Shown in pieces: positions 26,601 through 34,718 of a stretch of DNA of 64,000 nucleotides. Position 1 is the stretch's first letter. The number at the start of each line of letters is the position of its first letter. Made by a program: the position numbers and the translations under genes. The stretch is from contig JBJXHM010000013.1 of assembly GCA_046233115.1 (NCBI GenBank), forward strand, positions 62,001 through 126,000, read 5' to 3'. Under the pieces are notes generated by a model. It did no database searches. It was given only the letters and a program-made list of their open reading frames with translations, and was not told the DNA's origin. The DNA is from JACOMY01 sp046233115. GTDB taxonomy: Bacteria > Pseudomonadota > Alphaproteobacteria > Kiloniellales > JACOMY01.

Positions 26601-27649
26601 TCGACGCCGGCATCGGCTCGGACCGTCTCAACGGCGGCTCGGGGGTCGATACCGCCGCCGGCGGGGTGGCGAACGACACCTTCATCGTCGACACCTCGGC
26701 CGACGTGGTGCGCGAGACCGCGGCCGGCGGAGCCGAGGACGTGCTGCGCTCCGACGCTCAGGCCTACACCCTGAGCAGCGGGGCCGAGGGCTATGTCGAG
26801 CGCGCCAACATCAACAACGGCGTCGGCGCCGCCAGCCTGATCGGCAACCAGCACGACAACACCCTGATCGGCAACTCCGCCGGCAACCTGCTGGTCGGCA
26901 ACAGCGGCAATGACATCCTGAACGGCCGCGGCGGCTCGGACAGCCTGCTCGGCGGCTCCCGCGACGATACCTTCGTGGTCGACACCCAGACCGACCAGGT
27001 CGTCGAGCTGGCCGGCGAGGGCACCGACCTGGTGCGCGCCGAGGTCGACTTCACCCTGCCGGACGGCACTGCGACGGCCTTCCTGGATAACCTGCGCCTG
27101 CAGGGCGGCAAGGGCGACCTCGACGGCGGCGGCAACAGTCTGGACAACACCATCGAGGGCAACAGCGGCGCCAACGACCTGCGCGGCTTCGACGGTGCCG
27201 ACGAGATCCGCGCCGGCGACGGCGACGACCGCGTCTTCGGCGGCGCCGATGCCGACGTCCTGCGCGGCGAGAGCGGCGACGACCTCATCCTGATGGGCAG
27301 CGGCGACACCGTCTTCGGCGGCTCGGGCGGGGATGTCTTCCGCTTCAACGGCGGCACGTTGGGCACCGCCGGATCCGGCGGCCCGGTGATCCGGGACTTC
27401 GACGGGTTGTCGCTGAACGCTGCCAACAGCGCCGACAAGCTGGTCTTCGCCAGCGGCCTGGAGGTCGGGACCTTCGCCTACATCGGCGCCGCGGGCTTCT
27501 CCGGCGGCGGCAACTCGGAGGCCCGCTTCGACGGTGCCAAGCAGGTCCAGGTCGACCAGGACGGTGACGGCTCGGTCGACCAGGCCTTCCTGGTCGATGG
27601 CCTCGCCAACGCCAACCTGCTGACGGCAACAGATTTCGTTTGGTTGTAG
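23687..27649 (+). CDS. RTX-like repeat protein 2, internally duplicated
   Basis: 1320 aa from ATG 23687, chosen because AGGGGAGGG precedes it and MAAIIGT matches the sibling N-termini (MxxIxGT...D.L.G). Repeats fill residues ~25-980; the C-terminal region (~985-1320) ends ATDFVWL. Four longer irregular units occur near residues 57 (DEYFTPGNGYD), 177 (NERFGSADGND), 478 (DEYNLAGDGND) and 598 (LEGLYGEASSD). Spacing is 120 residues within each pair and about 421 between pairs, and the repeats between them correspond, so a ~420-residue block is duplicated. No signal peptide or enzymatic domain. Its 3' end is almost identical to that of RTX gene 3. Confidence 0.9.
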   Translation: MAAIIGTNLVDTLTGSYAIDQILGLSGNDTLFGADSSDYLYGASGDDLVYGGNGDDRLDEYFTPGNGYDRFFGESGNDYATAGLGKDTLYGDTGADTLYGDSGDDVIYGGLGVDSLTGYSANDWLFGGSASDDLDGGAGSDTLFGGTGADLMDGAGGNDQIFGDRGNDRVYGNAGDDLFNERFGSADGNDTFFGGSGSDTGLGGVGADTLFGEAGDDRMEGDSGSDRMDGADGKDLLFGGSGNDSLLFGGTDQDRVYGGSGADSSLIGDAGDDGLFGGSGQDALLTGGADADSLYGGDQNDSLLSGGSGKDRVYGDAGDDALLFGGSGDDRLAGGDGGDRSLYGDEGSDILAGGSGNDTFLMGADGSDTLYGGSGADSFLWGGSGYDSLYGGDGNDLLAGNAQGDTLHGDSGGDILAGGSDNDRLEGDSGTDTLFGDEGFDSLNGGEGADSIYGGSGGDRINGETGADTVTAGSGDDVFDEYNLAGDGNDRFYGEAGADKAYGGLGHDALYGGTQTDELFGDSGDDTIHGGSGDDLLTGYSGSDTVMGDEGTDDLAGLAGSDLLAGGKGDDSLDGGAGDDHLFGGTGTDTAVGGGGKDLFLEGLYGEASSDIFFGGGGDDTGYGGGGDDRLNGGIGNDLLYGDAGTDRLFGEAGNDSLYGGSGGDISLLGGSGQDRLSGGTGTDSRFYGGSGSDLLFGGDGKDNFFYGDAGDDSLFTGSGEDTYDFGGDGNDLLYGGSGNDRNLNGGSGSDSVHGDDGNDQLAGATGDDWLYGGSGIDGLRGGDFNDGFTPIAGTDRLFGGSGSDWLFGNAGDDTLVGGDGQDAASGYDGKDRIYGGSGNDFSLYGESGDDALFGGSGDDVQLYGGSGNDALYGDQGYDSLDGGVGDDRLFGGSGADGGLTGGLGDDDIRGGSGDDLLWGGSGDDSLRGQDGDDTLEGDSGRDTLFGDAGTDTAYGGAGNDRLGGGSGSDVLDAGIGSDRLNGGSGVDTAAGGVANDTFIVDTSADVVRETAAGGAEDVLRSDAQAYTLSSGAEGYVERANINNGVGAASLIGNQHDNTLIGNSAGNLLVGNSGNDILNGRGGSDSLLGGSRDDTFVVDTQTDQVVELAGEGTDLVRAEVDFTLPDGTATAFLDNLRLQGGKGDLDGGGNSLDNTIEGNSGANDLRGFDGADEIRAGDGDDRVFGGADADVLRGESGDDLILMGSGDTVFGGSGGDVFRFNGGTLGTAGSGGPVIRDFDGLSLNAANSADKLVFASGLEVGTFAYIGAAGFSGGGNSEARFDGAKQVQVDQDGDGSVDQAFLVDGLANANLLTATDFVWL
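26570..27649 (+). repeat. Long direct repeat, copy 1 (3' end of RTX gene 2)
   Basis: From about 26570 to the stop codon the DNA matches 32138-33217 at a constant offset of 5568 bases without indels and with few substitutions, for example one difference in ~175 bases from 27068. Identity fades sharply upstream of the start of this block. Confidence 0.88.
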
Positions 27650-27786
27650 GAGCATTGCTCGACAGAGCGGTCTTGCGAGCGGGCGGCCTTCCCGGTATTA
27701 TGGAGCTAAGGGGTTACTCGCGATTACCCCGTGAGGCGGCAGCCCAAAGATCGCGTCCAGACTCCCGGAAAGAGGGATGGACGCTC

Positions 27787-28605
27787 ATGCCGTCGAACAG
27801 TGAAATCACCACGTCTCAACTTACCCGTCTCGTCGGCCTGCCGAACGCGCCGGCGATCGTCGATGTCCGCACGCCCGAGGACTTCGATGCCGATCCGCGT
27901 CTGCTGCCGGCAGCCCAGCGCCGCGACGCCATGACCGTCAGCGACTGGGCGGCGGAGTTCGCCGGCCGCGCCGTCGTGGTGGTCTGCGAGAAGGGACTGA
28001 AGCGCAGCCAGGGCGTCACCGCCTGGCTGCTGCACGCCGGCGCCAGGGCCGAGACCCTGGAGGGCGGGATCGAGGCCTGGCGCTCGGCCGGCGGGCTGCT
28101 CGTCAGGACCGACAAGGTGCCGCCGCGCGACAGAGAGGGCCGCACCCTCTGGGTCACCCGCGCGCGCCCGAAGATCGACCGGACCGCCTGCCCCTGGCTC
28201 ATCCGGCGCTTCGTCGATCCGGACGCCGTCTTCCTCTTCGTTGCCGCCTCCGAGGTCGCGGCCGTGGCGGAGCGCTTCGCAGCGACGCCCTTCGACATCG
28301 AGGGCGTGTTCTGGAGCCACCGCGGGGAGCGCTGCACCTTCGACACCATGCTCGAGGAGTTCGGGCTGGCGTCGGCCACGCTCGACCGCCTGGCGACGAT
28401 CGTTCGCGGCGCCGATACGGCAAGGCTCGAACTCGTACCGCAGGCGGCCGGCTTCCTCGCCGCCTCGCTCGGGCTCTCCCGCATGTTCCGCGACGACCTC
28501 GAACAGCTCAACGCGAGCATGCTGCTCTACGACGCCTTCTACCGCTGGTGCCGCGACGCCAGCGAGGAGACCCACAACTGGCCCGCCGGCCAGAAGCCGG
28601 CGTGA
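27787..28605 (+). CDS. chrB: Chromate resistance protein ChrB with rhodanese-like N-terminus
   Basis: 272 aa from ATG 27787 (AGAGGGATGG upstream). Residues ~10-105 resemble a rhodanese domain (AIVDVRTPEDF; VVVVCEKGLKRSQG with C67 in the active loop position; LEGGIEAWRSAGG). Residues ~118-265 are the ChrB family domain (TLWVTRARPKIDRTACPWLIRRFVDPDA). ChrB is described as chromate sensor/regulator and reductase-related accessory of ChrA. chrA starts 11 bases downstream. Frame and length look intact. Confidence 0.88.
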   Translation: MPSNSEITTSQLTRLVGLPNAPAIVDVRTPEDFDADPRLLPAAQRRDAMTVSDWAAEFAGRAVVVVCEKGLKRSQGVTAWLLHAGARAETLEGGIEAWRSAGGLLVRTDKVPPRDREGRTLWVTRARPKIDRTACPWLIRRFVDPDAVFLFVAASEVAAVAERFAATPFDIEGVFWSHRGERCTFDTMLEEFGLASATLDRLATIVRGADTARLELVPQAAGFLAASLGLSRMFRDDLEQLNASMLLYDAFYRWCRDASEETHNWPAGQKPA

Positions 28606-28616
28606 GGGAGGCGGCC

Positions 28617-30014
28617 ATGTCGATCACCCTCCCGACGGAGGCCGCGGTCGCGGCCCCCAGGACGCCGAGCTTCACCGAGGCCGCAAAGGTCTGGGCCAGG
28701 ATCGGGCTGCTCTCCTTCGGCGGCCCGGCCGGCCAGATCGCCCTCATGCACCGGGAACTCGTGGAGGAGCGCCGCTGGATCGGCGAGCAGCGCTTCCTGC
28801 ATGCGCTGAACTACTGCATGCTGCTTCCCGGCCCCGAGGCCCAGCAGCTGGCCACCTACATCGGCTGGCTGCTGCACCGCACCGCGGGCGGCCTGGTCGC
28901 CGGCCTCCTCTTCATCTTGCCCGGCGCGCTGGTGATGCTGGGGCTCAGCATCCTCTACGGTTCCTACCGCCACCTGCCGCTGGTCGACGCCGTCTTCTTC
29001 GGCGTGAAGGCGGCCGTGCTCGCCGTCGTCGTCGAGGCAGTGCTGCGGATCGGCCGGCGGGCGCTCAGGAACCGCGCCCTGGTCGCGATTGCGATCGCCG
29101 CCTTCGTCGCCATCTACGTCTTCCGCGTCCCCTTCCCGCTCATCATCCTCGCCGCGGGTATCGCCGGCTGGCTGGGTGGCCGTCTCGCGCCCGACCTCTT
29201 CGCGGCGAAGGGGCACGGCAGAGGCCAGTCCGGACCGGAGCTCCGCGGCGTGGTCGACCTGATGTTCGAGCGGGGAGAGCTGGCCCATGCCGACCCCTCC
29301 TGGGCACGCGCGCTCCGGGTGCTGGCGGTCTGGCTGCCGGTCTGGCTCGGGCCGCTGCTGCTGCTGTGGCTCGCGACCGGCTCCTCCTCCCTCTGGACGC
29401 AGCTCGGCGCCTTCTTCAGCACCATGGCGGTCGTCACCTTCGGCGGCGCCTATGCGGTGCTGGCCTATGTGGCGCAGGCGGCCGTCGACAGCTTCGGCTG
29501 GCTCGCACCCGGCGAGATGGTCGACGGGCTGGGCCTTGCCGAGACCACGCCCGGCCCGCTGATCCTGGTGCTGCAGTTCGTCGGCTTCCAGGCGGCACAC
29601 CAGGCACCAAGCGGGCTCGACCCGCTGCATGCCGGCTGCCTCGGCGCCCTGCTCACCACCTGGGTGACCTTCGCGCCCTGCTTCCTGTGGATCTTCCTCG
29701 GCGCGCCCTTCGTCGAGGCGCTGCGCGGCAACAGGGCGGTCGCGGCGGCCTTCTCGGCGATCACCGCGGCCGTGGTGGGCGTGGTGATGAACCTCGCCAT
29801 CTGGTTTGCGCTGCACGTGGTCTTCCGGGAGGTGGCGACCCTCGAGTTCCTCGGCCCCGGCCCCGACCTGCCGGTCCTGGAGTCGATCGACTGGCGCGCC
29901 GCCGGCCTGGCCGCCGCGGCGATGCTCGCGATGCTGCGCTTCAAGACCGGCATGCTGCCCACCCTGGCCGGCTGCGCCGGCCTGGGCCTGCTGCTCGGCC
30001 TCGCGGGCGGGTGA
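28617..30014 (+). CDS. chrA: Chromate efflux transporter ChrA
   Basis: 465 aa from ATG 28617 behind GGGAGG. Two CHR halves: the first begins with WARIGLLSFGGPAGQIALMHRELVEERRWI and includes NYCMLLPGPEAQQLATYIGW; the second includes TFGGAYAVLAYV and LGLAETTPGPLILVLQFVGF. About 10-12 membrane segments in the inner membrane. It exports chromate, driven by the proton gradient in characterised homologues. Forms a two-gene operon with chrB. The pair lies between two RTX genes that share a long direct repeat. Confidence 0.93.
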   Translation: MSITLPTEAAVAAPRTPSFTEAAKVWARIGLLSFGGPAGQIALMHRELVEERRWIGEQRFLHALNYCMLLPGPEAQQLATYIGWLLHRTAGGLVAGLLFILPGALVMLGLSILYGSYRHLPLVDAVFFGVKAAVLAVVVEAVLRIGRRALRNRALVAIAIAAFVAIYVFRVPFPLIILAAGIAGWLGGRLAPDLFAAKGHGRGQSGPELRGVVDLMFERGELAHADPSWARALRVLAVWLPVWLGPLLLLWLATGSSSLWTQLGAFFSTMAVVTFGGAYAVLAYVAQAAVDSFGWLAPGEMVDGLGLAETTPGPLILVLQFVGFQAAHQAPSGLDPLHAGCLGALLTTWVTFAPCFLWIFLGAPFVEALRGNRAVAAAFSAITAAVVGVVMNLAIWFALHVVFREVATLEFLGPGPDLPVLESIDWRAAGLAAAAMLAMLRFKTGMLPTLAGCAGLGLLLGLAGG

Positions 30015-30175
30015 CGGGAGGCGGGTGGAGAGCGGCAGCTCTCGACGGTCGCGCCGCCGCGCAGCGGGCTTGCCGCCGAACCCACAATCGCTCACTCTCG
30101 GGCGTCAATGCCGGTCATCCGTTCAATGCCGGTTCGGGGGAAGCAGCGTAAAGTCTGCGTGGGGGGAACGAAGGG

Positions 30176-33100
30176 ATGGCGGTTATCTTCGGTACGGCGG
30201 GCGTAAACAACACGCTGATCGGCACATCCTTGTCCGATACGATCTCGGGGCTCAGCGGGAATGACCGGCTCTACGGTCTGAGCGGCATCGACAGCCTCTT
30301 CGGCGGCAGTGGGAACGATGTCTCCTCTTCGGGCGGATCGGGCGACGACCTGATCTTCGGCGGTGATGGGATCGACGCCACGCTTTTCGGAGCCGAGGGA
30401 CGGGACTCGCTCTTCGGCGGGAGCGGTGGCGACTACCTGCTCTTCGGCGCCCGTGGACCGGACGTCATAGCGGGTGACTCCGGCAATGACGTCTTCTTGT
30501 ACGGGGGATCGGGGGCCGACAAGGTCTACGGCGGAGCGGGCGACGACCAGTTCTTGTTCGGGGCTGCAGGCGACGACTCGCTCTTCGGCGGCTCCGGGAT
30601 CGACTCGGACCTCTTCGGCGGCAGCGGGTATGACTACCTCTACGGCGGCAGCGGCGACGATGTCTTCCTGACCGGAGGGTCGGGCAGCAACCTGATCGAT
30701 GGCGGGGCGGGCAACGATGCCCGCTTCTACGGCGCCGAGGGCGGCGATGCCATCTACGGGGGCCTCGGCGACGACACCCTGTTCCAAGCCTATGATGGGA
30801 AAGACGCCCTGTCCGGCGGCAGTGGTGACGACAACGGCCTCTATGGCGGCAGCGGACCGGACTTCGTGTCGGGGGACTCCGGGAACGACAGTCACCTCGG
30901 CGGCGGCTCGGGCGGCGACATTCTCGAGGGCAACGATGGTATCGACCTCTTTCTCTTCGGCGGCGCGGGCGATGACCAAGCCTACGGCGGCTCCGGCGCA
31001 GACAGTCTGATCTTCGGCGATGCCGGCAACGACTCCCTCTACGGCGACTCCGGAGCGGACCTTTCCCTCTCCGGTGGCTCCGGCGACGACAGGGTCGATG
31101 GCGGCGATGACGACGACCAGGTCCTCTACGGCGGCAGCGGCAACGATGTCCTTCTGGGCGGCCGTGGTGCCGACGCCTACCTCTACGGCAGCGACGGCGC
31201 CGACAGCCTCTATGGCGGTAGCGGCTCCGATCGCGCCCTCTACGGCGGTGACGGCGACGACCTGATCAGGGGCGAGACCGGCCAGGATACCGGGGTTTTT
31301 GGTGGCGACGGCACCGATCAGATCTTCGGCGGCCTGGGCAATGACATCCTCTATGGAGACCTCGGGGACGACAGCTCCTTTCAAGGCGATCAGGGGGCGG
31401 ATACCCTCTTCGGCGGCAGCGGCAGCGACGTCAAGTTCTATGGCGGCAGCGCCGGGGACTCCCTGTCGGGCGGCTCCGGAAACGACATCTCCCTCTCCGG
31501 AGACCAGGGCGGCGACCGCCTCTTCGGCGGTCTCGGCAACGACGGCACCCTCTCGGGCGGGGACGGCAACGATTCGCTGTTCGGAGACAGCGGCAGCGAC
31601 TCCTTCTTCACCGGCGGCAGTGGCGCGGACGTCATCATGGGGGGGTCCGACAACGACTTCATCCTTTTGGGTGGATCTGGCAACGACCTGATCTATGGCG
31701 GCGATGGGGGCGATCCTTTCCTCTATGGCGGCGACGGCGACGACTCGGTTTTTGGCGGCAGCGGTGGCGACAACGGCAGCGGAGGTGGCAGCGGGGCGGA
31801 TCTGATAGCGGGCGGTTCCGGCAACGAATTTTTCATGTACGGCGGTTCGGGCAGCGACCGGATCTATGGCGGCGACGGAAACGACTATGTTTCCTACGGC
31901 GGCGAAGGCGACGACTCGCTGTTCGGTGGCTCCGGCACGGACAAGAACATGCACGGCGGTGGCGGATCCGACAGTCTCTCTGGCGGTAGCGGCGCCGATA
32001 CAGCGCTCTTCGGCGGTTCGGGCGACGATGTCGTGCGCGGCGAAGACGGCGATGATGGTTTGTACGGTGACTCCGGGCGCGATACCGTCTTCGGGGCGGC
32101 TGGGAATGACAGCGTCTTCGGTGGCGCCGGTAACGACCGGCTGGGCGGCGGCTCCGGCAGCGACACCCTCGACGCCGGCATCGGCTCGGACCGTCTGAAC
32201 GGCGGCTCGGGGGTCGATACCGCCGCCGGCGGGGTGGCCAACGACACCTTCATCGTCGACACCTCGGCCGACGTGGTGCGCGAGACCGCGGCCGGCGGTG
32301 CCGAGGACGTGCTGCGCTCCGACGCGCAGGCCTACGCCCTGGACACTGGACCCGAGGGCTATGTCGAGCGGGCCAACATTAACAACGGCGTCGGCGCCGG
32401 CAGCCTGATCGGCAACCAGCACGACAACACCCTGATCGGCAACTCCGCCGGCAACCTGCTGGTCGGCAACAGCGGCAATGACATCCTGAACGGCCGCGGC
32501 GGCTCGGACAGCCTGCTCGGCGGCTCCGGCGACGACACCTTCGTGATCGACACCCAGACCGACCAGGTCGTCGAGCTGGCCGGCGAGGGCACCGACCTGG
32601 TGCGCGCCGAGGTCGACTTCACCCTGCCGGACGGCACTGCGACGGCCTTCCTGGATAACCTGCGCCTGCAGGGCGGCAAGGGCGACCTCGACGGCGGCGG
32701 CAACAGTCTGGACAACACCATCGAGGGCAACAGCGGCGCCAACGACCTGCGCGGCTTCGACGGTGCCGACGAGATCCGCGCCGGCGATGGCGACGACCGC
32801 GTCTTCGGCGGCGCCGATGCCGACGTCCTGCGCGGCGAGAGCGGCGCCGACCTCATCCTGATGGGCAGCGGCGACACCGTCTTCGGCGGCTCGGGCGGGG
32901 ATGTCTTCCGCTTCAACGGCGGCACGTTGGGCACCGCCGGATCCGGCGGCCCGGTGATCCGGGACTTCGACGGGGCGTCGCTGAACGCTGCCAACAGCGC
33001 CGACAAGCTGGTCTTCGCCAGCGGCCTGGAGGTCGGGACCTTCGCCTACATCGGCGCCGCGGGCTTCTCCGGCGGCGGCAACTCGGAGGCCCGCTTCGCC

Positions 33101-33217
33101 GGCACCAAGCAGGTCCAGGTCGACCAGGACGGCGACGGCTCGGTCGACCAGGCCTTCCTGATCGACGGCCTTACCAATGCCAACCTGCTGACGGCGACGG
33201 ACTTCGTGTGGCTGTAG
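30176..33217 (+). CDS. RTX-like repeat protein 3 (19-residue alternating repeat)
   Basis: 1013 aa, N-terminus MAVIFGTAGVNN as in RTX protein 1, no signal peptide. It shows the most regular array in the window: residues ~25-640 run as alternating 10- and 9-residue units (for example ATLFGAEGRD then SLFGGSGGD) with only occasional loss of a glycine or Asp. The C-terminal ~360 residues (RLGGGSGSD... to ATDFVWL) are nearly identical to those of RTX protein 2 and related to RTX protein 1. No catalytic domain. Probable secreted, calcium-binding surface or matrix protein; function unknown. Confidence 0.9.
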   Translation: MAVIFGTAGVNNTLIGTSLSDTISGLSGNDRLYGLSGIDSLFGGSGNDVSSSGGSGDDLIFGGDGIDATLFGAEGRDSLFGGSGGDYLLFGARGPDVIAGDSGNDVFLYGGSGADKVYGGAGDDQFLFGAAGDDSLFGGSGIDSDLFGGSGYDYLYGGSGDDVFLTGGSGSNLIDGGAGNDARFYGAEGGDAIYGGLGDDTLFQAYDGKDALSGGSGDDNGLYGGSGPDFVSGDSGNDSHLGGGSGGDILEGNDGIDLFLFGGAGDDQAYGGSGADSLIFGDAGNDSLYGDSGADLSLSGGSGDDRVDGGDDDDQVLYGGSGNDVLLGGRGADAYLYGSDGADSLYGGSGSDRALYGGDGDDLIRGETGQDTGVFGGDGTDQIFGGLGNDILYGDLGDDSSFQGDQGADTLFGGSGSDVKFYGGSAGDSLSGGSGNDISLSGDQGGDRLFGGLGNDGTLSGGDGNDSLFGDSGSDSFFTGGSGADVIMGGSDNDFILLGGSGNDLIYGGDGGDPFLYGGDGDDSVFGGSGGDNGSGGGSGADLIAGGSGNEFFMYGGSGSDRIYGGDGNDYVSYGGEGDDSLFGGSGTDKNMHGGGGSDSLSGGSGADTALFGGSGDDVVRGEDGDDGLYGDSGRDTVFGAAGNDSVFGGAGNDRLGGGSGSDTLDAGIGSDRLNGGSGVDTAAGGVANDTFIVDTSADVVRETAAGGAEDVLRSDAQAYALDTGPEGYVERANINNGVGAGSLIGNQHDNTLIGNSAGNLLVGNSGNDILNGRGGSDSLLGGSGDDTFVIDTQTDQVVELAGEGTDLVRAEVDFTLPDGTATAFLDNLRLQGGKGDLDGGGNSLDNTIEGNSGANDLRGFDGADEIRAGDGDDRVFGGADADVLRGESGADLILMGSGDTVFGGSGGDVFRFNGGTLGTAGSGGPVIRDFDGASLNAANSADKLVFASGLEVGTFAYIGAAGFSGGGNSEARFAGTKQVQVDQDGDGSVDQAFLIDGLTNANLLTATDFVWL
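32138..33217 (+). repeat. Long direct repeat, copy 2 (3' end of RTX gene 3)
   Basis: Collinear with 26570-27649 (offset 5568, no indels). Together the two copies bracket chrBA and the 5' two-thirds of RTX gene 3 in the same orientation. Confidence 0.88.
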
Positions 33218-33344
33218 GGTGAAGAAGCGTCCGCGCGCCGTGCCGCTGCTGCGGTCGAGGTCAGGACGCTCCGGTTGTGAAGGCAGCACCCTGGCCAGAC
33301 CGGGGACCGGGGTGCTTCGGTCCGCTCAGGCCCAAACAAGATGA

Positions 33345-33470
33345 GTGAGGATAAGCAGCCCCGCCCAGGCGACACCGTCCTGATCCATCTGGATCTGCTG
33401 CGCCCCTGCGAAACCGGTCTTCGAGTTGACGCCGCCGGAGAGAGCAGCGGCGCAGCTATGGACTGCGCTT
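33345..33470 (-). pseudogene. Decayed inverted fragment of an RTX C-terminal region
   Basis: Read on the minus strand, the segment encodes ALSGGVNSKTGFAGAQQIQMDQDG, matching the GFSGGGNSEARFAGTKQVQVDQDG stretch near the end of RTX proteins 2 and 3, and DNA similarity is visible along ~85 bases. It lies in the opposite orientation just downstream of RTX gene 3, without repeats or start codon. The remaining intergenic DNA (33218-33344 and 33471-33499) shows nothing else. Confidence 0.72.
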
Positions 33471-33499
33471 CAAGGCAAAGGCCTTGGCCAAGAAGACCC

Positions 33500-34636
33500 T
33501 CATGGCGGACCTCGCTCAGGGGGAAGGGCCGACGGGTGGAGATCTGGTGGACGATCCACCTGGCCGTCGCTTGAAAGCAGGACGGCGATCCGATGTGTCC
33601 TGGGAAAATGCGCGAACACGATCATCGCGATCACCGTGAGTGGGACACAGAGGAACATCCCGGCAAGGCCCCATACGGCCCCCCAAGCGAACAGGCTGAC
33701 GATGATCACGAAGGGGCTGAGGTTCATCGACCGCCCCATGTAGCGCGGCTCAAGCAGGTTGGCGACGGCAGTCTGCAGACCGCCGGAGACGATCAGGATG
33801 ATCAGCGCTTCGGAGACTGTCTCGAACTGGATCAACGCCAGCAGCGTGGGACACGCGATGGCGATCAGCGATCCGAAGGTCGGAACGTAGTAGGTCAGAA
33901 ACGTCAGCACCGCCCAGAAGACGGAGAAGTCCAAACCCACCGCAAGCATCACGACGTAGGCGATGACCCCACACAGCGCAGCGTTAATTGTCTTGATGAA
34001 GACATAGGTACGGGTCTGGTTTGCCATATGATCGAACAGTGCGCGTAGCTCTCGGCGTCCTGTTTCATCGGAGCTAAAGGCGGCGAGTTTGGCATCGAAA
34101 CTCTTTTGCTCCATCAACAAGAAGAGCACATAGATCATGATAACACCGGCCCCGGCCGCTAAGTCGGAGAGCGCGTCGATGCCGGATCGCACGACCAGGC
34201 GCAGATCGATCTTGTCGAGTAACTCTGAAAGGCTCGGCATGGTCGACAGGCCAAGCACCTGCTTCACCTCCACCAACAGCCTTTCGGCATTGCTCTGGTA
34301 GGTCGGTGCCCGCGCGCTCATTTGCAGGACAGTGGCGGTGACCATGTCCACCATCAACACCAGCAGCCAGAGGATCAGCGCCAGCGACAGGCTCAAGCAT
34401 AGCCAGTGCGGGAGACGCCAGGGCCCGAGAGGGATCTGGCGTAAACGGTTCGCCATCGCGTTGAGGAGCAAGGTGATCAGGACCGCCAGCGCGATCGGAA
34501 TAAACAGGTCGCGACCGTAGACAACGAGCCCGACTGCGCTCACGAATGCGAGAAACGTCGCTGACCCAGCGATCGCCCGGATCATGCGTCGGACGTCGCT
34601 TGAGGATCTCTGGCCATCGCTCCCACCCATTTCCAT
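33500..34636 (-). CDS. AI-2E family transporter (PerM/TqsA-like permease)
   Basis: 378 aa from ATG 34636 (MEMGGSDGQ), preferred because the frame upstream is not hydrophobic and CAGGAC precedes it. About eight membrane segments: two near the N-terminus (FLAFVSAVGLVVYG, PIALAVLITLLLNAM), one at ~80, an extra-membrane helix region, then five more including TFLTYYVPTFGSLIAIA and the family motif NLLEPRYMGRSMNLSPFVIIVSLFAWG. Members export AI-2-like signals or ions in characterised cases; the substrate here is unknown. Confidence 0.85.
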   Translation of the reverse strand: MEMGGSDGQRSSSDVRRMIRAIAGSATFLAFVSAVGLVVYGRDLFIPIALAVLITLLLNAMANRLRQIPLGPWRLPHWLCLSLSLALILWLLVLMVDMVTATVLQMSARAPTYQSNAERLLVEVKQVLGLSTMPSLSELLDKIDLRLVVRSGIDALSDLAAGAGVIMIYVLFLLMEQKSFDAKLAAFSSDETGRRELRALFDHMANQTRTYVFIKTINAALCGVIAYVVMLAVGLDFSVFWAVLTFLTYYVPTFGSLIAIACPTLLALIQFETVSEALIILIVSGGLQTAVANLLEPRYMGRSMNLSPFVIIVSLFAWGAVWGLAGMFLCVPLTVIAMIVFAHFPRTHRIAVLLSSDGQVDRPPDLHPSALPPERGPP

Positions 34637-34718
34637 GTCCTGAACCTTGCCGGTCACCTGAGCCGATGAGAAGTATGGGGACTTCGTGCCGCCGTGATGA
34701 TCAGTGTAGCAGGCGTGC

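Noticed and set aside
23753..27655. A 1300-aa open frame antisense to RTX gene 2 (likewise 30092-33289 and 20710-22449)
   Set aside because: Low-complexity Ala/Val/Glu-rich translation that mirrors GC-rich repeat codons of the sense gene; no start signal, no domain. The sense frames carry clear motif periodicity.
20902..33217. CRISPR-like regular repeats
   Set aside because: The period is coding (57 bp per two units), repeats are degenerate and uninterrupted by unique spacers, and no cas genes are near; VapD resembles Cas2 only at fold level.
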